A stretch of 64,000 nt of DNA from Caulobacteraceae bacterium (GTDB lineage: Bacteria; Pseudomonadota; Alphaproteobacteria; Caulobacterales; Caulobacteraceae), in assembly GCA_031291645.1 (NCBI GenBank), contig JARLIQ010000028.1, positions 1-64,000 of the forward strand. Direction: 5' to 3'. A program made the position numbers and the translations under genes. The notes beneath the pieces are model-generated. The model made no database searches. It was given only the letters and a program-made list of their open reading frames with translations, and was not told where the DNA came from. Position 1 is the first letter of the stretch; each line of letters starts with the position of its first letter. Below are positions 36,469 through 46,506 of the stretch, piece by piece.

Positions 36469-37866
36469 TCACTCGGCGGGCGCCGGCGCGGGCGACAGGC
36501 CGTCGCGCGCGTCGAGGCCGCGACGGACCTCGGCGTGGCGCTGTTCGTCGAAGGGAAAGCCCGCGATCAGGGCGGCGGAGGCGATGTGCGAGAGGGCGGG
36601 GCCGAGGGCGAACACCAGCTTCAGCCCCAGGAGGGCCTCGGGCGTGTTGACCGCTCCGGGCCGGAAGCCGAGCCAGGCGACCAGGGGCAGGGCGAGCCCC
36701 ACGGCGGCGGCCGTGGCGGCCTTGCCGGACAGGCTGAACGCCGAGAACAGCAGGCCCGTGCGCTCCTGGCCGCTCTCCAGCCGCTGGCGGTCGGCCAGGT
36801 CGGCCACGATCGAGCGCAGCATCAGGTTGCCCGAACCCTGGGACAGGCCCTGGGCGATGGTCAGGGCCAGCAGCGGGCCGAACTGGCCGGGGCTGATGAA
36901 CACCAGGCCGAGGTTGATCGCCGCCTGGACCAGTTCGGCGGCCACCACCGTGCGGTTCTTGCCCAGCCGGTAGCCGACCCTCAGCCAGATCGGCCCGGCG
37001 AAGACTCCGAACACGAACTGCAGCAGGAACAGCAGGCTGCCCCACCTTGGCAGGCCCATGTAGGTCACGACGAAGAAGACGAACAGCGAGGCGCGGATGG
37101 TCTGGCCCAGGGTGACCGCGAAGTCAGACCCCAGCACCCGCAGGAGCAGCCGGTCGCCGGCCACCAGGCGCAGGGTCGAGCCGATCGACGGGCGCGGCCC
37201 CGCAGCCGGCCGCGCCGGCGGCTCGCGCAGGGCGAACAGGCCGCCGATCAGGCCCGGCGCCAGAGAGACCAGGATGAAGCCGCCCATGGCCGCGACCTTG
37301 GCCCGCGCCTGGCCGTGGCCCAGCTGGTCGATCAGGGCGGGGATGACCAGCACCAGCAAAAGGCCGGCGGCGGCCATGGTCTGGACGTAGGTGATGATGC
37401 GGCTGCGCTCGTGGTAGCGCGCCGACAGGTCCCCGCTCCAGGCCGAGACCGGGATCTGGATCATGGTCCAGCCGAGGTAGAAGACGAACAGCCCGAGGCC
37501 GAGGTAGAGCGGGCCCGGCCGCGCCGGGGGAAAGAACAGCGCTGCGGCGGCCAGGCCGAACAGCACCGCGCCGCCCGCGATCCAGGGCCGGCGGCGGCCG
37601 AACCGTGTCCGGGTGCGGTCGGACAGCAGCCCGATCAGCGGATCGGACGCCGCGTCCCACAGCCGGCCGACCATGAACACCAGGCCGACGACCGTCAGGC
37701 CCAGCCCGGCCTCCTGCGCGTAATAGGCCGGCAGATAGACCGCCAGCGGCAGGCCCGCCCCGGCGATCGGCAGGGTGATCAGGGAGAAGGCGAGCAGCCG
37801 CCAGGCGGGGACGCGCGCTTCGACCGCGGTCGCGGCGGTCCGATATGGCGCCGACTGTCCTGGCAT
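36469..37866 (-). CDS. GPH/MelB-type MFS transporter
   Basis: This 465-residue protein has 12 membrane segments and the MelB-type features [48 protein letters not shown], including the conserved Asp-rich helix 2 and the loop-2 [12 protein letters not shown] symporters usually move glycosides, pentosides or hexuronides with Na+ or H+. It is probably cotranscribed with the dioxygenase gene and divergent from a TonB receptor gene, so the three may handle one substrate. This is inference. Confidence 0.87.
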   Translation of the reverse strand: MPGQSAPYRTAATAVEARVPAWRLLAFSLITLPIAGAGLPLAVYLPAYYAQEAGLGLTVVGLVFMVGRLWDAASDPLIGLLSDRTRTRFGRRRPWIAGGAVLFGLAAAALFFPPARPGPLYLGLGLFVFYLGWTMIQIPVSAWSGDLSARYHERSRIITYVQTMAAAGLLLVLVIPALIDQLGHGQARAKVAAMGGFILVSLAPGLIGGLFALREPPARPAAGPRPSIGSTLRLVAGDRLLLRVLGSDFAVTLGQTIRASLFVFFVVTYMGLPRWGSLLFLLQFVFGVFAGPIWLRVGYRLGKNRTVVAAELVQAAINLGLVFISPGQFGPLLALTIAQGLSQGSGNLMLRSIVADLADRQRLESGQERTGLLFSAFSLSGKAATAAAVGLALPLVAWLGFRPGAVNTPEALLGLKLVFALGPALSHIASAALIAGFPFDEQRHAEVRRGLDARDGLSPAPAPAE

Positions 37867-38328
37867 CGCGGGTCCCTGGCTGGCGCGCCCCCAACGGGCC
37901 GCTGGACCAGAACGTTGCGGAGGCGGGCCTGGCGGGACAATTCAGAAAAGCTGATATTCCCATCAAAATAATAGATATTGAGCGCGCACAACCGTGTCCC
38001 AACCGGTCGCCAGCACGGATCCAGCGACGCTGCATCCGATGGCGGGGTCTGAAAACATCAACACTGGCAAAGGTTTGGCCTGCTTAAAGCGGTGAGGCCA
38101 GCCTTGGGCGTGTCGGTCGCCGGCGCCCGATCGAGTCCACCGCCGCGACTTAATCCTATTTAATTCATGGGTATTATAGAAAAACTAGGGTGTGAAAATC
38201 GCCCAGGCCGCTAATGGCCTTGGCCGTCGCCTTTGCGGCGCTGGGGTTCGATCGGGGCGAGGGCCGCTCCGAACGTGGTCGGGGGCGCGGGGCGGTGAAA
38301 GAAACTCTCATGAAAGACGCCTCCCATC
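37867..38328. promoter_or_regulatory. 462-bp divergent intergenic region with a shared motif in inverted orientation
   Basis: The gap separates the GPH permease gene from a TonB receptor gene. Two AT-rich islands stand out, at about 37940-37980 and 38150-38190. They contain related 11-mers: TTGATGGGAAT on the minus strand (37956-37966) and TTCATGGGTAT on the plus strand (38164-38174), so each faces the gene it precedes. This could be a regulator site or promoter element for the divergent genes. No RNA gene or coding frame was found. Confidence 0.35.
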
Positions 38329-40743
38329 ATGCTCAACCAGCCTCTCGCTACGGCCGTCCGGCCTTCGGCTCCCCTTCATGGTTCCAGGCCGGCTAGCGCC
38401 CGGTTCGCCCTGCGCGCGGCGATGCTGTGCGGCGCGACGGCGCTTTCCACCCTGGCCTGGGCCAACGGCGCGGCGGCGGCGGAAGGCCCCGCCGCGGCCG
38501 GCGCGGGCGTCGGATCGGCCGCCGCGGGCGACGCGGCCGTCGAGGAGATCGTGGTCACCGCCCGTCACCGCTCGGAAGATTCCCAGAAGGTGCCGGCGGC
38601 CCTGGCGGTGGTCGGCGGCCAGTTCCTGGCCAGGACCAACACCACCAACATCGCCCAGGTCGCCCAGTTCGTGCCGAGCATGCAGTTCTCCTTCGTCAAC
38701 GCGCGCAACGCCAACATCAACATCCGCGGCCTGGGCAACAACATCGGCCTGGCCAGCGACGGCATCGATCCGGGCGTCGGCTTCTACGTCGACCAAGTCT
38801 ATTACGACCGGCCGGCGACGGCGACGTTCGACCTGGTGGACATCGACCACGTCGAGGTGCTGCGCGGCCCGCAAGGCACACTGTTCGGCAAGAACAGCAC
38901 CGCTGGCGCGATCGCCATCACCACGTCCAGTCCGACCACGACGCCCAAGGCGACGGCGGAGATCAGCGGCGGGAACTACGGCTACTTCCAGGCCAAGGCC
39001 TCGATCTCGGGCCCCATCGTCGGCGACATCCTCTCCGCCCGCCTGTCGGTGGCCACGACCACGCGCGAGGGCCTGCTGACGAACGTCGGCGACGGCGGAA
39101 ACCGGGTCAACGCCTACCGGAACCAGACCTACCGCGGTCAGATCCTCTACACGCCCACGGCCGACTTCAAGCTGAGGGTCATCGCCGACTACAGCAAGCA
39201 GGACACCAACTGCTGCGACCTGGTGCTGGCCGGCATCGTCACCCCCCCGAACGGCAAGAACTTCGTCGCCTACGCCGAGCACTTCGGCTACACGCCGGTG
39301 GTCAATCCGTTCAGCCGCCAGGCCGACACCAACTCCCAGATTCAGGCGCGCCAGGAGACCGGCGGCATTTCGGCCGAAGCCGACTGGAGCTTGCCCAAGG
39401 CGACCCTGACCTCGATCACCGCCTGGCGCTTCTGGAACTGGTGGCCGGCGAACGATTCCGACTACACCCCGCTGTCGATCCTCACCCGCTCGCAGAACGG
39501 CGACTACCAGAACCAGTTCAGCCAGGAGTTCCGGATCGCCTCGTCGGGCAGCAACCTGATCGACTACGTCGGCGGGCTTTATTTCTTCCGCGAGCAGATC
39601 AACGCGGTCGGCGAGCAGCAGTACGGCAATGCGGCGACCTACTTCCTGCTCAGCCCGGCGCTGCCGTCCCTGGTGGCCAACGGCTACACCCTGAACTACA
39701 CGGGCAGCTTCGACACCACCAGCGTGGCCGCCTTCGGACAGGCGACCTGGCATGTGACCTCGCGCCTGAACCTGACCGGCGGGCTGCGCTACACCTATGA
39801 CCACAAGGATGGCCGGTTCAACCAGGTCGCCTCCGGCGGAACGCCGCTGACGGGTGTGCTGGCCGGCTATGCGAAGTACCGGGCGGCGCTGGGGTCTTCG
39901 ACCGCCTTCAGCGTGACCGACAACAAGGGCGATCTGTCCGGCCTGGCGAACGTCTCCTACCAGGTGACGGACGACGTGCTCGGCTATGTGAACTACGCCC
40001 GCGGCTACAAGTCCGGCGGGCTGAACCTGACCCAGCTGCCGACGGGCGTGAACCCGGTCGTGGCCCCGGAATCGATCGACAGCGTCGAGGCCGGGCTCAA
40101 GACGCGGCTGTTCGACCGCCGCGTGACGCTGAACGCCGACGTCTTCTGGGAAAAGGACGAGAACTACCAGGCCAATATCTACGACACGACCTACGCCAAA
40201 CAGTACCTGTCCAACGTGCCGGAGGTGCGCTCCGAGGGCGTCGAGGTCGACGTGCAGGCCCAGCCGACCGAGCACCTGTCGCTCTATGGGTCCGGGACCT
40301 GGGACGACGCCGTCTATGCCAAGTATCCCAAGGCGCCCTGCGGCCTGGAGAAGATCACCCAGGGCGTCTGCAACCTCAGCGGCGCGGCGCTGGCGGGCGT
40401 GCCCCGCTGGTCGGCGTCGGCGGGCGGCGAATACGACTATCCGCTCGCCCTCGGCGCGCGCGAGACCGAGGCCTACGTCGGCGTGGACTACACCTTCCGC
40501 TCGTCGGTCTACTCGTCGGCCACGGACTCCATCTATTCCAAGCTGCCGTCCCTCAGCCTGGTCAACGCGCGGCTGGGCGTACGCGCCGCGGACCAGCGCT
40601 GGGACGCCTACCTGTGGGCCAAGAACCTGGGCAACGTGAAGTACTTCACCTTCATCAGCGCGGGCGCCGGCAACACCGGACAACTCGTGGCCCAGCTCGG
40701 CGATCCGCAGACCTGGGGCGCGACGCTCCGGGTCCATTACTGA
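38329..40743 (+). CDS. TonB-dependent outer-membrane receptor
   Basis: The 804-residue protein has a long N-terminus with a probable signal segment (AAMLCGATALSTLAWANGAAA), then EEIVVTARHRSEDSQKVPAAL and a plug with LGNNIGLASDGIDPGVGFYVDQVYY and LRGPQGTLFGKNSTAGAIAITT. The barrel ends TWGATLRVHY. The ATG at 38329 is the first start after an in-frame TGA at 38311; there is no strong ribosome site. An arylsulfotransferase-like gene follows after 25 bp on the same strand. The ligand is unknown; sulfated organic compounds are a possibility given that neighbour. Confidence 0.9.
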   Translation: MLNQPLATAVRPSAPLHGSRPASARFALRAAMLCGATALSTLAWANGAAAAEGPAAAGAGVGSAAAGDAAVEEIVVTARHRSEDSQKVPAALAVVGGQFLARTNTTNIAQVAQFVPSMQFSFVNARNANINIRGLGNNIGLASDGIDPGVGFYVDQVYYDRPATATFDLVDIDHVEVLRGPQGTLFGKNSTAGAIAITTSSPTTTPKATAEISGGNYGYFQAKASISGPIVGDILSARLSVATTTREGLLTNVGDGGNRVNAYRNQTYRGQILYTPTADFKLRVIADYSKQDTNCCDLVLAGIVTPPNGKNFVAYAEHFGYTPVVNPFSRQADTNSQIQARQETGGISAEADWSLPKATLTSITAWRFWNWWPANDSDYTPLSILTRSQNGDYQNQFSQEFRIASSGSNLIDYVGGLYFFREQINAVGEQQYGNAATYFLLSPALPSLVANGYTLNYTGSFDTTSVAAFGQATWHVTSRLNLTGGLRYTYDHKDGRFNQVASGGTPLTGVLAGYAKYRAALGSSTAFSVTDNKGDLSGLANVSYQVTDDVLGYVNYARGYKSGGLNLTQLPTGVNPVVAPESIDSVEAGLKTRLFDRRVTLNADVFWEKDENYQANIYDTTYAKQYLSNVPEVRSEGVEVDVQAQPTEHLSLYGSGTWDDAVYAKYPKAPCGLEKITQGVCNLSGAALAGVPRWSASAGGEYDYPLALGARETEAYVGVDYTFRSSVYSSATDSIYSKLPSLSLVNARLGVRAADQRWDAYLWAKNLGNVKYFTFISAGAGNTGQLVAQLGDPQTWGATLRVHY

Positions 40744-40768
40744 TCGGCGAAGGCAGGAGCGTCCCATC

Positions 40769-42163
40769 ATGATCCGCCTTCATCGCGCGGGGCCCTTGCG
40801 GGTCCTGGGACTGGCCGGCCTCGCGGCCGCCAGTCTCGCCGCCGCCGCCGTCGCCGAGCCGAGCGCCTATCCGACCGGCGTCACCCGCTACGACCCCGCG
40901 CAGGCCTACAACGGCTTCGTGCTGTTCGCCGGCCCTGACCAGAAGACCCATCTGATCGACATGGATGGCCACGAGGTCCACACCTGGGACCATCAGGGTT
41001 TCCCCAGCGTGCTGCTCGATCCCGCCCTGGCCGGCGGCGATAAGGGCCACGTGCTGGTCCAGCTCGAGGCCGGCGCCAGCAAGGGCACCGGCGCGGTGCC
41101 CGGCGCGGCGATCTTCGACAACAAGACGATCGGCGAGCTGGACTGGAGCGGCAAGACGGTCTGGAGCTGGGGCGAGCAGGCGCCCGGCGGGGCGGCGAGG
41201 CAGCACCACGACCTGCGCCGCCTGCCCGACGGAAACACCCTGGTGCTGGTCAATGTCCTGCATCCGGTCGCCGGCTTTTCCCTGCCGCAGATCCTCGACG
41301 ACGCCATCTACGAGGTGACGCCCAAGGGCGAGATCGTCTGGCGCTGGCTGGCCTCGGACCACCTGGACGAGTTCGGCTTCACGCCGGAACAGCTGGCCCT
41401 GGTCAAGGCCTCGGGCTCGCCGGACTACCTGCACCTCAACGACATGGCGCCGCTCGGGGCCAATCATTGGGCCGAGGCCGGGGACGTGCGGTTCGCCGCG
41501 GACAACATCATCGTCGACTCCCGCAACGCCAACTTCGTCATCATCATCGACAAGAAGACCGGCAAGGTGGTCTGGCGGCTGGGTCCGAACTTCGCACCGG
41601 GCGAGACCCTGCCCACCGCCGGCGGCGGCGCGCCGAAGTTCCCCCATCCGGTGGAGCAGATCAGCGGCCAGCACGACGCCCACATGATCCCCGAGGGCCT
41701 GCCGGGCGCGGGCGACATCCTGCTGTTCGACAACGAAGGCCCGGCCGGCTATCCGCCCGCGGCGCTGGGCGTCAACGCCGGCTCGCGGGTGCTGGAGATC
41801 GATCCCCCGACCCAGGCGGTGGTCTGGCAGTACTCGGCCGAGGACAGCGGGTCGGCCGGCTGGACCTTCTATTCGTCCTTCATCAGCAGCGCCCGGCGGC
41901 TGCCCAACGGCAACACCCTGATCGACGAGGGGATGAACGGACGGATATTCCAGGTCACGCCCGACCACAGGATCGTCTGGGAATACGTCAGCCCCTACGT
42001 CGCCAAGGCGCCGATCGGCGGGTTCGGTCGGGAGGTGACCAGCAACTGGATCTACCGCGCCCAGCCCGTGCCCTACGCCTGGGTCCCCGACGGGACGCCG
42101 CACGCCGAGACCCCGGTCAGCTCGCCCGATCCGGCCGGCTTCCATGTTCCTGGCGCGCCGTAG
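40769..42163 (+). CDS. arylsulfotransferase-family (ASST-like) protein, exported
   Basis: The 464-residue protein starts with a signal peptide (RVLGLAGLAAASLAAAAVA-EP). The mature part has beta-propeller features of the PQQ/ASST type, with repeated blades such as VHTWDHQGFPSVLL, ARQHHDLRRLPDGNTLVLVN, YEVTPKGEIVWRW, LPNGNTLIDEGMNGRIFQVTPDHRIVWEY. Histidine-containing motifs HHDLRRLPDGNT and QHDAHMIP recall the active-site region of arylsulfate sulfotransferase, which moves sulfate between phenols in the periplasm. AGGAG lies upstream of the ATG. It forms an operon with the preceding TonB receptor gene. Confidence 0.8.
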   Translation: MIRLHRAGPLRVLGLAGLAAASLAAAAVAEPSAYPTGVTRYDPAQAYNGFVLFAGPDQKTHLIDMDGHEVHTWDHQGFPSVLLDPALAGGDKGHVLVQLEAGASKGTGAVPGAAIFDNKTIGELDWSGKTVWSWGEQAPGGAARQHHDLRRLPDGNTLVLVNVLHPVAGFSLPQILDDAIYEVTPKGEIVWRWLASDHLDEFGFTPEQLALVKASGSPDYLHLNDMAPLGANHWAEAGDVRFAADNIIVDSRNANFVIIIDKKTGKVVWRLGPNFAPGETLPTAGGGAPKFPHPVEQISGQHDAHMIPEGLPGAGDILLFDNEGPAGYPPAALGVNAGSRVLEIDPPTQAVVWQYSAEDSGSAGWTFYSSFISSARRLPNGNTLIDEGMNGRIFQVTPDHRIVWEYVSPYVAKAPIGGFGREVTSNWIYRAQPVPYAWVPDGTPHAETPVSSPDPAGFHVPGAP

Positions 42164-42228
42164 AGCGGACCTACGGAAAAGTGCGAAGCGGTTTTCCGCC
42201 CCGCAACCCGCTCTGACCTTTAGGAACC

Positions 42229-42273
42229 GATCACGATGAATTTGGATTGGTCCAATCCAAATTCATCGTGATC
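42229..42273. repeat. 45-bp near-perfect palindrome (22-bp arms, 1-nt centre)
   Basis: Arms beginning GATCACGATGAATTTGG pair perfectly with the inverted copy ending CCAAATTCATCGTGATC, with a single T at the centre. There is no U-run, so it is not a standard terminator. It lies between the arylsulfotransferase-like stop and the convergent hutU stop, and could end transcription from either side as RNA. The flank (42164-42228, with GTGCGAAGCGGTTTTCCG) resembles a dispersed alphaproteobacterial intergenic repeat, from memory. Confidence 0.75.
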
Positions 42274-42283
42274 TAGGGGCGCG

Positions 42284-43954
42284 TCACCCGCCGAGAATGC
42301 CCGGCAGGTTCAGGCCGTGCTCGCGGGCGCAGTCGAGGGCGATGGGATAGCCGGCGTCGGCGTGGCGCATGACGCCGGTGGCGGGGTCGTTCCACAGCAC
42401 CCGCTCGATCCGCCGCGCGGCGGCCTCGGTGCCGTCGCAGACGATGACCATGCCGGCGTGCTGGGAAAAGCCCATGCCCACCCCGCCGCCGTGGTGCAGC
42501 GAGACCCAGGTGGCGCCCGAGGCGGTGTTCAGGAGGGCGTTCAGCAGTGGCCAGTCGGACACTGCGTCCGAGCCGTCCCGCATCGCCTCGGTCTCGCGGT
42601 TGGGCGAGGCGACCGAGCCTGAATCGAGGTGGTCGCGGCCGATCACGACCGGGGCGGCCAACTCGCCGCTCGCGACCATCTCGTTGAACGCCAGGCCCAG
42701 CCGGTGCCGGTCGCCCAGGCCCACCCAGCAGATCCGCGCCGGCAGGCCCTGGAACCGGATCTTCTCGGCCGCCATGTCGAGCCAGTTGTGCAGGTGGGGG
42801 TTGTCCGGGATCAGTTCCTTGACCTTGGCGTCGGTCTTGGCGATGTCGGCCGGATCGCCCGACAGGGCGACCCAGCGGAACGGTCCTATGCCCCGGCAGA
42901 ACAGCGGGCGGATGTAGGCCGGCACGAAGCCGGGGAAGTCGAAGGCGTTCGCCACCCCCGCCTCCTTGGCCATCTGGCGGATGTTGTTGCCATAGTCGAC
43001 GGTCGGCACCCCGGCGGCCTGGAAGTCGAGCATGGCCTGGACGTGCACGGCCATCGAGGCGCGGGCGGCCGCCTCGACGGACTTGGGGTCCTGGTCACGG
43101 GCGCCGCGCCAGCGCTCCAGGCTCCAGCCGGCGGGCAGGTAGCCGTTGACCGGATCGTGGGCCGAGGTCTGGTCGGTCAGAAGGTCCGGCCGCACGCCGC
43201 GCCTGAACAGCGCCGGCAGCACCTCGGCGGCGTTGCCCAGAAGGCCGACCGAGACCGGCGCCTTGTCGGCGCAGGCCCGTTGGATGATCGCCAGCGCCTC
43301 GTCCAGGTCGTCCGTCGACCGGTCGAGGTAGCCGGTTCGCAGCCGCATCTCGATGCGGGAGGCCTCGCACTCGACGGCCAGGCAGGACGCGCCCGCCATC
43401 ACCGCCGCCAGCGGCTGGGCGCCGCCCATCCCGCCCAGGCCGGCGGTCAGCAGCCAGCGGCCGGACAGGTCGCCGCCGTAGTGCTGGTGGCCCATCTCGA
43501 CGAAGGTCTCGTAGGTGCCCTGAACGATGCCCTGGGCGCCGATGTAGATCCACGAGCCCGCGGTCATCTGGCCGTACATGGCCAGGCCCTTGCGGTCGAG
43601 CTCGTTGAAATGATCCCAGGTCGCCCAGCGCGGCACGAGGTTGGAGTTGGCGATCAAGACGCGCGGCGCGTCCGGATGGGTGCGGAACACCCCGACAGGC
43701 TTGCCCGACTGGACCAGCAGGGTCTCGTCGTCCTCCAGCCGGCGCAGGGTCTCGACGATCTTGTCGTAGCTCTCCCAGTCGCGCGCCGCCCGGCCAATGC
43801 CGCCGTAGACCACCAGCTCCTCCGGCCGCTCGGCGACGTCGGGGTGCAGGTTATTCATCAGCATACGGAGCGGCGCTTCGGTCAGCCAGCTCTTGGCGGT
43901 GCGTTCGGGGCCGGTGGCGGGGCGGATGACGCGGGTGGGATCGAGACGGGTCAT
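42284..43954 (-). CDS. hutU: urocanate hydratase (urocanase)
   Basis: The 556-residue protein is a full-length urocanase. It has [36 protein letters not shown], the NAD-binding [32 protein letters not shown] and [15 protein letters not shown], and a C-terminal [22 protein letters not shown]. It converts urocanate to imidazolonepropionate with NAD as prosthetic group. The ATG at 43954 starts the conserved [10 protein letters not shown] sequence. It is the last hut gene on the minus strand, separated from hutG by 198 bp that hold a repeat element. Confidence 0.96.
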   Translation of the reverse strand: MTRLDPTRVIRPATGPERTAKSWLTEAPLRMLMNNLHPDVAERPEELVVYGGIGRAARDWESYDKIVETLRRLEDDETLLVQSGKPVGVFRTHPDAPRVLIANSNLVPRWATWDHFNELDRKGLAMYGQMTAGSWIYIGAQGIVQGTYETFVEMGHQHYGGDLSGRWLLTAGLGGMGGAQPLAAVMAGASCLAVECEASRIEMRLRTGYLDRSTDDLDEALAIIQRACADKAPVSVGLLGNAAEVLPALFRRGVRPDLLTDQTSAHDPVNGYLPAGWSLERWRGARDQDPKSVEAAARASMAVHVQAMLDFQAAGVPTVDYGNNIRQMAKEAGVANAFDFPGFVPAYIRPLFCRGIGPFRWVALSGDPADIAKTDAKVKELIPDNPHLHNWLDMAAEKIRFQGLPARICWVGLGDRHRLGLAFNEMVASGELAAPVVIGRDHLDSGSVASPNRETEAMRDGSDAVSDWPLLNALLNTASGATWVSLHHGGGVGMGFSQHAGMVIVCDGTEAAARRIERVLWNDPATGVMRHADAGYPIALDCAREHGLNLPGILGG

Positions 43955-43985
43955 GGGCGGATCAGTCCAGGTTGGCTTCAACGAG

Positions 43986-44132
43986 CCCCTCCCCCTTGCG
44001 GGGAGGGGTTGGGGTGGGGGTGTCGGCTGGGCGTTTCCGGGGATCGAACGGCGTTTCAGCGCGTGGGTGCGAGGACGGCCAGCACGGCGCTGACACCCCC
44101 GCCCCCTGCCCCCTCCCCGCAGGGGGGAGGGG
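43986..44132. repeat. composite C/G-rich repeat with hairpin ends, copy A
   Basis: The element lies between hutG and hutU. It has hairpin-forming ends, CCCTCCCCC-TTGC-GGGGAGGGG on one side and CCCCTCCCCGCAGGGGGGAGGGG on the other, around a unique middle. A second element at 61874-62013 has the same layout in the opposite orientation; both share GAAACGCC, one variable base, AGCCGACACCCCCACCCC (read on the minus strand here). The two copies are a mobile-type intergenic repeat. Confidence 0.75.
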
Positions 44133-44152
44133 ATTTGGCGCTGTATCCGTCA

Positions 44153-44974
44153 TCACCGGGCGAAGGCGAGGCAGCCGGCGAGGACCTGGCGAAGGGCCGC
44201 GCGCATGGGGGCGGCGCGGACGGGCTCGTAGGGGGCGGGCCAGGTGTCCTCGGTCGGCGGCCCGGCCGGCTCGTCCATGTAGCCGCGGCAGGCCAGCTCC
44301 ATCTGGATGGCGTGGACGCCGTCCTGCGGCCGGCCGTAGCGGCGGGTGGTCCAGCCTCCCTTGAACCGGCCGTCGGTGACGCGGGACAAGCCGCTGGCGT
44401 CGCAGGCCGTCTCGACCGCCGCGGCCAGCGCGGGGTCGCAGCTCGCGCCGCTGTTGGTCCCGAGGTTGAAGTTGGACAGCTCGCCCTCGAACAGGCGCGG
44501 GACGCGCGAGCGGATCGAATGGGCTTCGTACAGGACGACGCGGTCGTGCGCGGCGCGCAGCCGGTCGACCTCGGCCCGCAGGGCGTCGTGATAGGGGGTG
44601 AAATAGCGCGCCCGGCGATCGGCGATCTCGGCCTCGTCCGGGGCCTGGCCGTCCTTGTACAGATCTTCCCCGTCGAAGCTGGTCAGGGGGCAGAGGTCGG
44701 TGGTCGCCTGGCCGGGATAGAGGGAGGCGCCGGACGGGTCGCGGTTGACGTCGATCACCGTGCGACTGACCGCCGTCCGCACCGTCGTTGCGCCCATCTC
44801 GGCGGCGAAGTCGTACAGCCGGTGGACCCACCAGTCGGCGTCCTTGCGCCCCAGCCACGGCGAGACCAGCCGCGCCTCGATCTCGCCCGGGATTTCGGTC
44901 CCGGTGTGCGGAAAGCTGACGATCAGCGGCGCCGCGCCCCGACGCACCTGCAGCCAGCCGGGCGGTCGGGTCAT
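44153..44974 (-). CDS. hutG: N-formylglutamate deformylase
   Basis: The 273-residue protein has the N-formylglutamate amidohydrolase motifs [14 protein letters not shown] (metal His), [28 protein letters not shown] and [28 protein letters not shown] with a second metal His. It hydrolyses formylglutamate to glutamate and formate in the last step of this histidine route. The start overlaps the hutH stop by ATGA. Confidence 0.93.
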   Translation of the reverse strand: MTRPPGWLQVRRGAAPLIVSFPHTGTEIPGEIEARLVSPWLGRKDADWWVHRLYDFAAEMGATTVRTAVSRTVIDVNRDPSGASLYPGQATTDLCPLTSFDGEDLYKDGQAPDEAEIADRRARYFTPYHDALRAEVDRLRAAHDRVVLYEAHSIRSRVPRLFEGELSNFNLGTNSGASCDPALAAAVETACDASGLSRVTDGRFKGGWTTRRYGRPQDGVHAIQMELACRGYMDEPAGPPTEDTWPAPYEPVRAAPMRAALRQVLAGCLAFAR

Positions 44975-46506
44975 GCGACGGCTCCCGGCAGGTCGATGGC
45001 CGCGGCCGCCTCGATCACCGCGCCGGTGCGCACAAGGCCGGTGGCGGCCTCGATATCGGGGTGCAGGTGGCGGTCGTTCTCCAGTCTGGGCGACTTGGCG
45101 CGCAGGGCGGCGCGGACGGCTTGGAGCGCGTCGCTGGACGTCAGGGGGCTGTGGAAATCGCAGCCCTGGGCGGCGGTGAGCAGTTCGATGCCGATGACGG
45201 CCGCCGCGTTCCTGGCCATGGGCGCGAGCCGCCGCGCGCCGTGGGCGGCCATGGAGACGTGGTCCTCCTGGTTGGCCGAGGTCGGGATGGAATCGACGCT
45301 GGCCGGATAGGCGGACTGCTTGTTCTCCGAGACCAGCGCCGCCGCCGTCACCTGCGGGATCATGAAGCCGGAGTTCAGCCCCGGCCTGGGGGTCAGGAAG
45401 GCCGGCAGGCCCGACAGCGCCGGGTCGACCAGCATGGCGATCCGCCGCTCGGCCAGGGAGCCGATCTCGCACAGGGTCAGCGCGATCATGTCGGCGGCGA
45501 AGGCCACCGGCTCGGCGTGGAAGTTGCCGCCGGACAGGGCCTCGTCGGTATCGGCGAAGATCAGCGGGTTGTCCGAGACCCCGTTGGCCTCGTCGGCCAG
45601 GGTGGCGGCGGCCTGGCGCAGTACGGTCAGGCACGCGCCCATCACCTGGGGCTGGCAGCGCAGGCAATAGGGGTCCTGGACCCGCTCGTCGTTCTTCAGG
45701 TGGCTGGCGCGGATGGCCGAGCCGGCCATCAGGGCGCGCAGGGCCGCGGCGGTCTCGATCTGTCCGGCGTGGCGGCGCAGCTCGTGGATGCGCGGGTCGA
45801 ACGGCGTGTCCGAACCCTTGGCCGCCTCGGTCGAGAGCGCTCCGGTGACCAGGGCCGACCGGAACAGCACGTCCGCCTCGAACAGGCCGGCCAGGGCGTT
45901 GGCGGTCGAGAACTGGGTGCCGTTGAGCAGGGCCAGGCCCTCCTTGGGCCCGAGCGTCAGGGGCGCGAGGCCGGCCCGGGCCAGGGCCGCCTCGGCCGGC
46001 AGGCGCTCGCCCGCCAGGTCGATCCAGCCGACCCCGATCATCGCCGCGGCCATGTGCGCGAGCGGCGCGAGGTCGCCCGACGCCCCGACCGAGCCCTGGG
46101 CGGGCGTCACGGGCGCCAGGCCCCGCTCGAGCATCGCTTCCAGCATCGCCACGGTGGCGGGGCGCACGCCCGAGGCGCCCTGGCCGAGGCTGGCCAGCTT
46201 CAGCGCCATCATCAGGCGCACGACGGCGGCCGGCGCCGGATCGCCCGTTCCCGCGGCATGGGACAGCACGATGTTGCGCTGCAGGGTCTCCAGGTCGGCG
46301 GCGTCGATGCGCACGCTGGCCAGGCGGCCGAAGCCTGTGTTGATGCCGTAGACCGGCTCGCCCTTGGCCAGGATGCGCTCGATCGCGGCCGCGCTTTCGG
46401 AGATCACCGGGCCGGACAGGGCGTCGAGGCGCGCCCCCGCGCCGCGCCACACCGCGCGCCATTCGGCCAGGCTCACCGCGCCCGGGATCAAGGTCAGCAT
46501 CGTCAT
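44971..46506 (-). CDS. hutH: histidine ammonia-lyase
   Basis: The 511-residue protein is a full-length histidine ammonia-lyase. The Ala-Ser-Gly that forms the MIO cofactor is in [15 protein letters not shown]. Other landmarks are [21 protein letters not shown] and [15 protein letters not shown]-like sequence near NFHAEPVAF. It deaminates histidine to urocanate. The ATG at 46506 is chosen because it overlaps the hutI stop by ATGA; an ATG six bases later is possible. The gene continues into hutG by the same type of overlap. Confidence 0.96.
   Translation of the reverse strand: MTMLTLIPGAVSLAEWRAVWRGAGARLDALSGPVISESAAAIERILAKGEPVYGINTGFGRLASVRIDAADLETLQRNIVLSHAAGTGDPAPAAVVRLMMALKLASLGQGASGVRPATVAMLEAMLERGLAPVTPAQGSVGASGDLAPLAHMAAAMIGVGWIDLAGERLPAEAALARAGLAPLTLGPKEGLALLNGTQFSTANALAGLFEADVLFRSALVTGALSTEAAKGSDTPFDPRIHELRRHAGQIETAAALRALMAGSAIRASHLKNDERVQDPYCLRCQPQVMGACLTVLRQAAATLADEANGVSDNPLIFADTDEALSGGNFHAEPVAFAADMIALTLCEIGSLAERRIAMLVDPALSGLPAFLTPRPGLNSGFMIPQVTAAALVSENKQSAYPASVDSIPTSANQEDHVSMAAHGARRLAPMARNAAAVIGIELLTAAQGCDFHSPLTSSDALQAVRAALRAKSPRLENDRHLHPDIEAATGLVRTGAVIEAAAAIDLPGAVA

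Noticed and set aside
43986-44132. A CRISPR array or a protein-coding repeat in the C/G-rich element
   Set aside because: There are no regularly spaced direct repeats with spacers; the structure is a pair of hairpin ends around a unique middle, found again at 61874-62013.
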